From an uncultured Methanobrevibacter sp. (GTDB lineage: Archaea > Methanobacteriota > Methanobacteria > Methanobacteriales > Methanobacteriaceae): a stretch of DNA of 5,577 bases. The notes beneath the pieces are model-generated. The model was not told the origin of the DNA. It saw only the letters and a list, made by a program, of their open reading frames with translations, and searched no databases. Location of the stretch: the NCBI GenBank assembly GCA_904501935.1, contig CAJGDA010000101.1, forward strand, positions 1 through 5,577, read 5' to 3'. This document shows positions 5,387 to 5,577 of this stretch, one piece after another (position 1 is the first letter of the stretch; every line of letters begins with the position of its first letter). A program made the position numbers and the translations under genes.

Positions 5387-5577
5387 ATGGTAGAAATTGC
5401 TTTAGGTACTGCTTTAGCAGCTATTGGTGCTGGAGTAGCAATTGGTTTTGCCGGTTTAGGTTCCGGTTTAGGGCAAGGTATGGCAGCTGCTGGTTCTGTA
5501 GGTGCAGTTGCAGAAGACAATGACATGTTTGCAAGAGGTATTATTTTCTCTGCATTACCAGAAACTCAGGCTATTTA
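5387..5577 (+). CDS. ahaK: A1AO-ATP synthase subunit K (proteolipid c, N-terminal part)
   Basis: The first 63 codons of the rotor-ring proteolipid are present; the gene runs off the right edge. Helix 1 spans roughly residues 5-42 and is Gly/Ala-rich with GFAGLGSGLGQG at 20-31. A polar loop EDNDMFARG follows at 43-51, and helix 2 starts with IIFSALPETQAI. Glu59 in LPETQ is the ion-carrying carboxylate. Gln30, Leu57, Thr60 and Gln61 match the other Na+ ligands known from Enterococcus hirae NtpK (Gln110, Leu61, Thr64, Gln65), with Glu59 equivalent to Glu139. Each K subunit passes ions through the subunit I channel as the ring turns. Methanobacteriales relatives can carry two fused hairpins in K, and the window ends too soon to tell the number here. 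The strong AAAGGTGA ribosome site fits a subunit needed in many copies. Confidence 0.96.
   Translation, partial: MVEIALGTALAAIGAGVAIGFAGLGSGLGQGMAAAGSVGAVAEDNDMFARGIIFSALPETQAI

Overview
The window is AT-rich archaeal DNA. Its gene content points to a methanogen of the order Methanobacteriales, most like Methanobrevibacter. It holds the start of an archaeal A1AO-ATP synthase operon (H, I, K), a methanogen-type class I fumarase alpha subunit and a stand-alone citryl-CoA lyase-type protein. Archaeal TATA boxes precede the transcription units, GGTGA-type ribosome binding sites are present, and a T-rich archaeal-style termination region follows one gene. The genus is an inference from protein resemblance and base composition; no rRNA is present to confirm it.

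Left part (1-2089, plus strand): the C-terminal 125 residues of fumarate hydratase alpha subunit run in from the left edge. After a 57-bp gap with a TATA box comes a compact three-gene unit: a citrate synthase-superfamily protein of citryl-CoA lyase size, a small FMN nitroreductase-family protein and an unrecognised small membrane protein. The genes are separated by only 5 and 2 nt.

Middle part (2079-2987): an unrecognised acidic 109-residue protein lies on the minus strand and overlaps the end of the plus-strand unit tail-to-tail by 11 nt. It is divergent from a gene for a four-helix hydrophobic membrane protein of unknown function, with one AT-rich TATA-like element between them. A strongly T-rich non-coding region (about 2823-2920) then separates this from the ATP synthase operon.

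Right part (2936-5577): a BRE/TATA promoter leads into ahaH (peripheral-stalk coiled coil), ahaI (subunit a, with the membrane arginines of the ion channel) and, after a 69-bp gap, the first 63 codons of ahaK (the rotor-ring proteolipid). Subunit K keeps residues matching all five side-chain and backbone positions used for Na+ binding in the Enterococcus hirae K ring, which suggests a Na+-coupled enzyme. H, I and K together form parts of the stator and ion-translocating rotor; the A1 head genes would be expected just past the right edge.

No mobile element, CRISPR array, tRNA or rRNA was seen. Most of the window is core metabolism. The least explained parts are the three unknown small proteins between 1751 and 2822.
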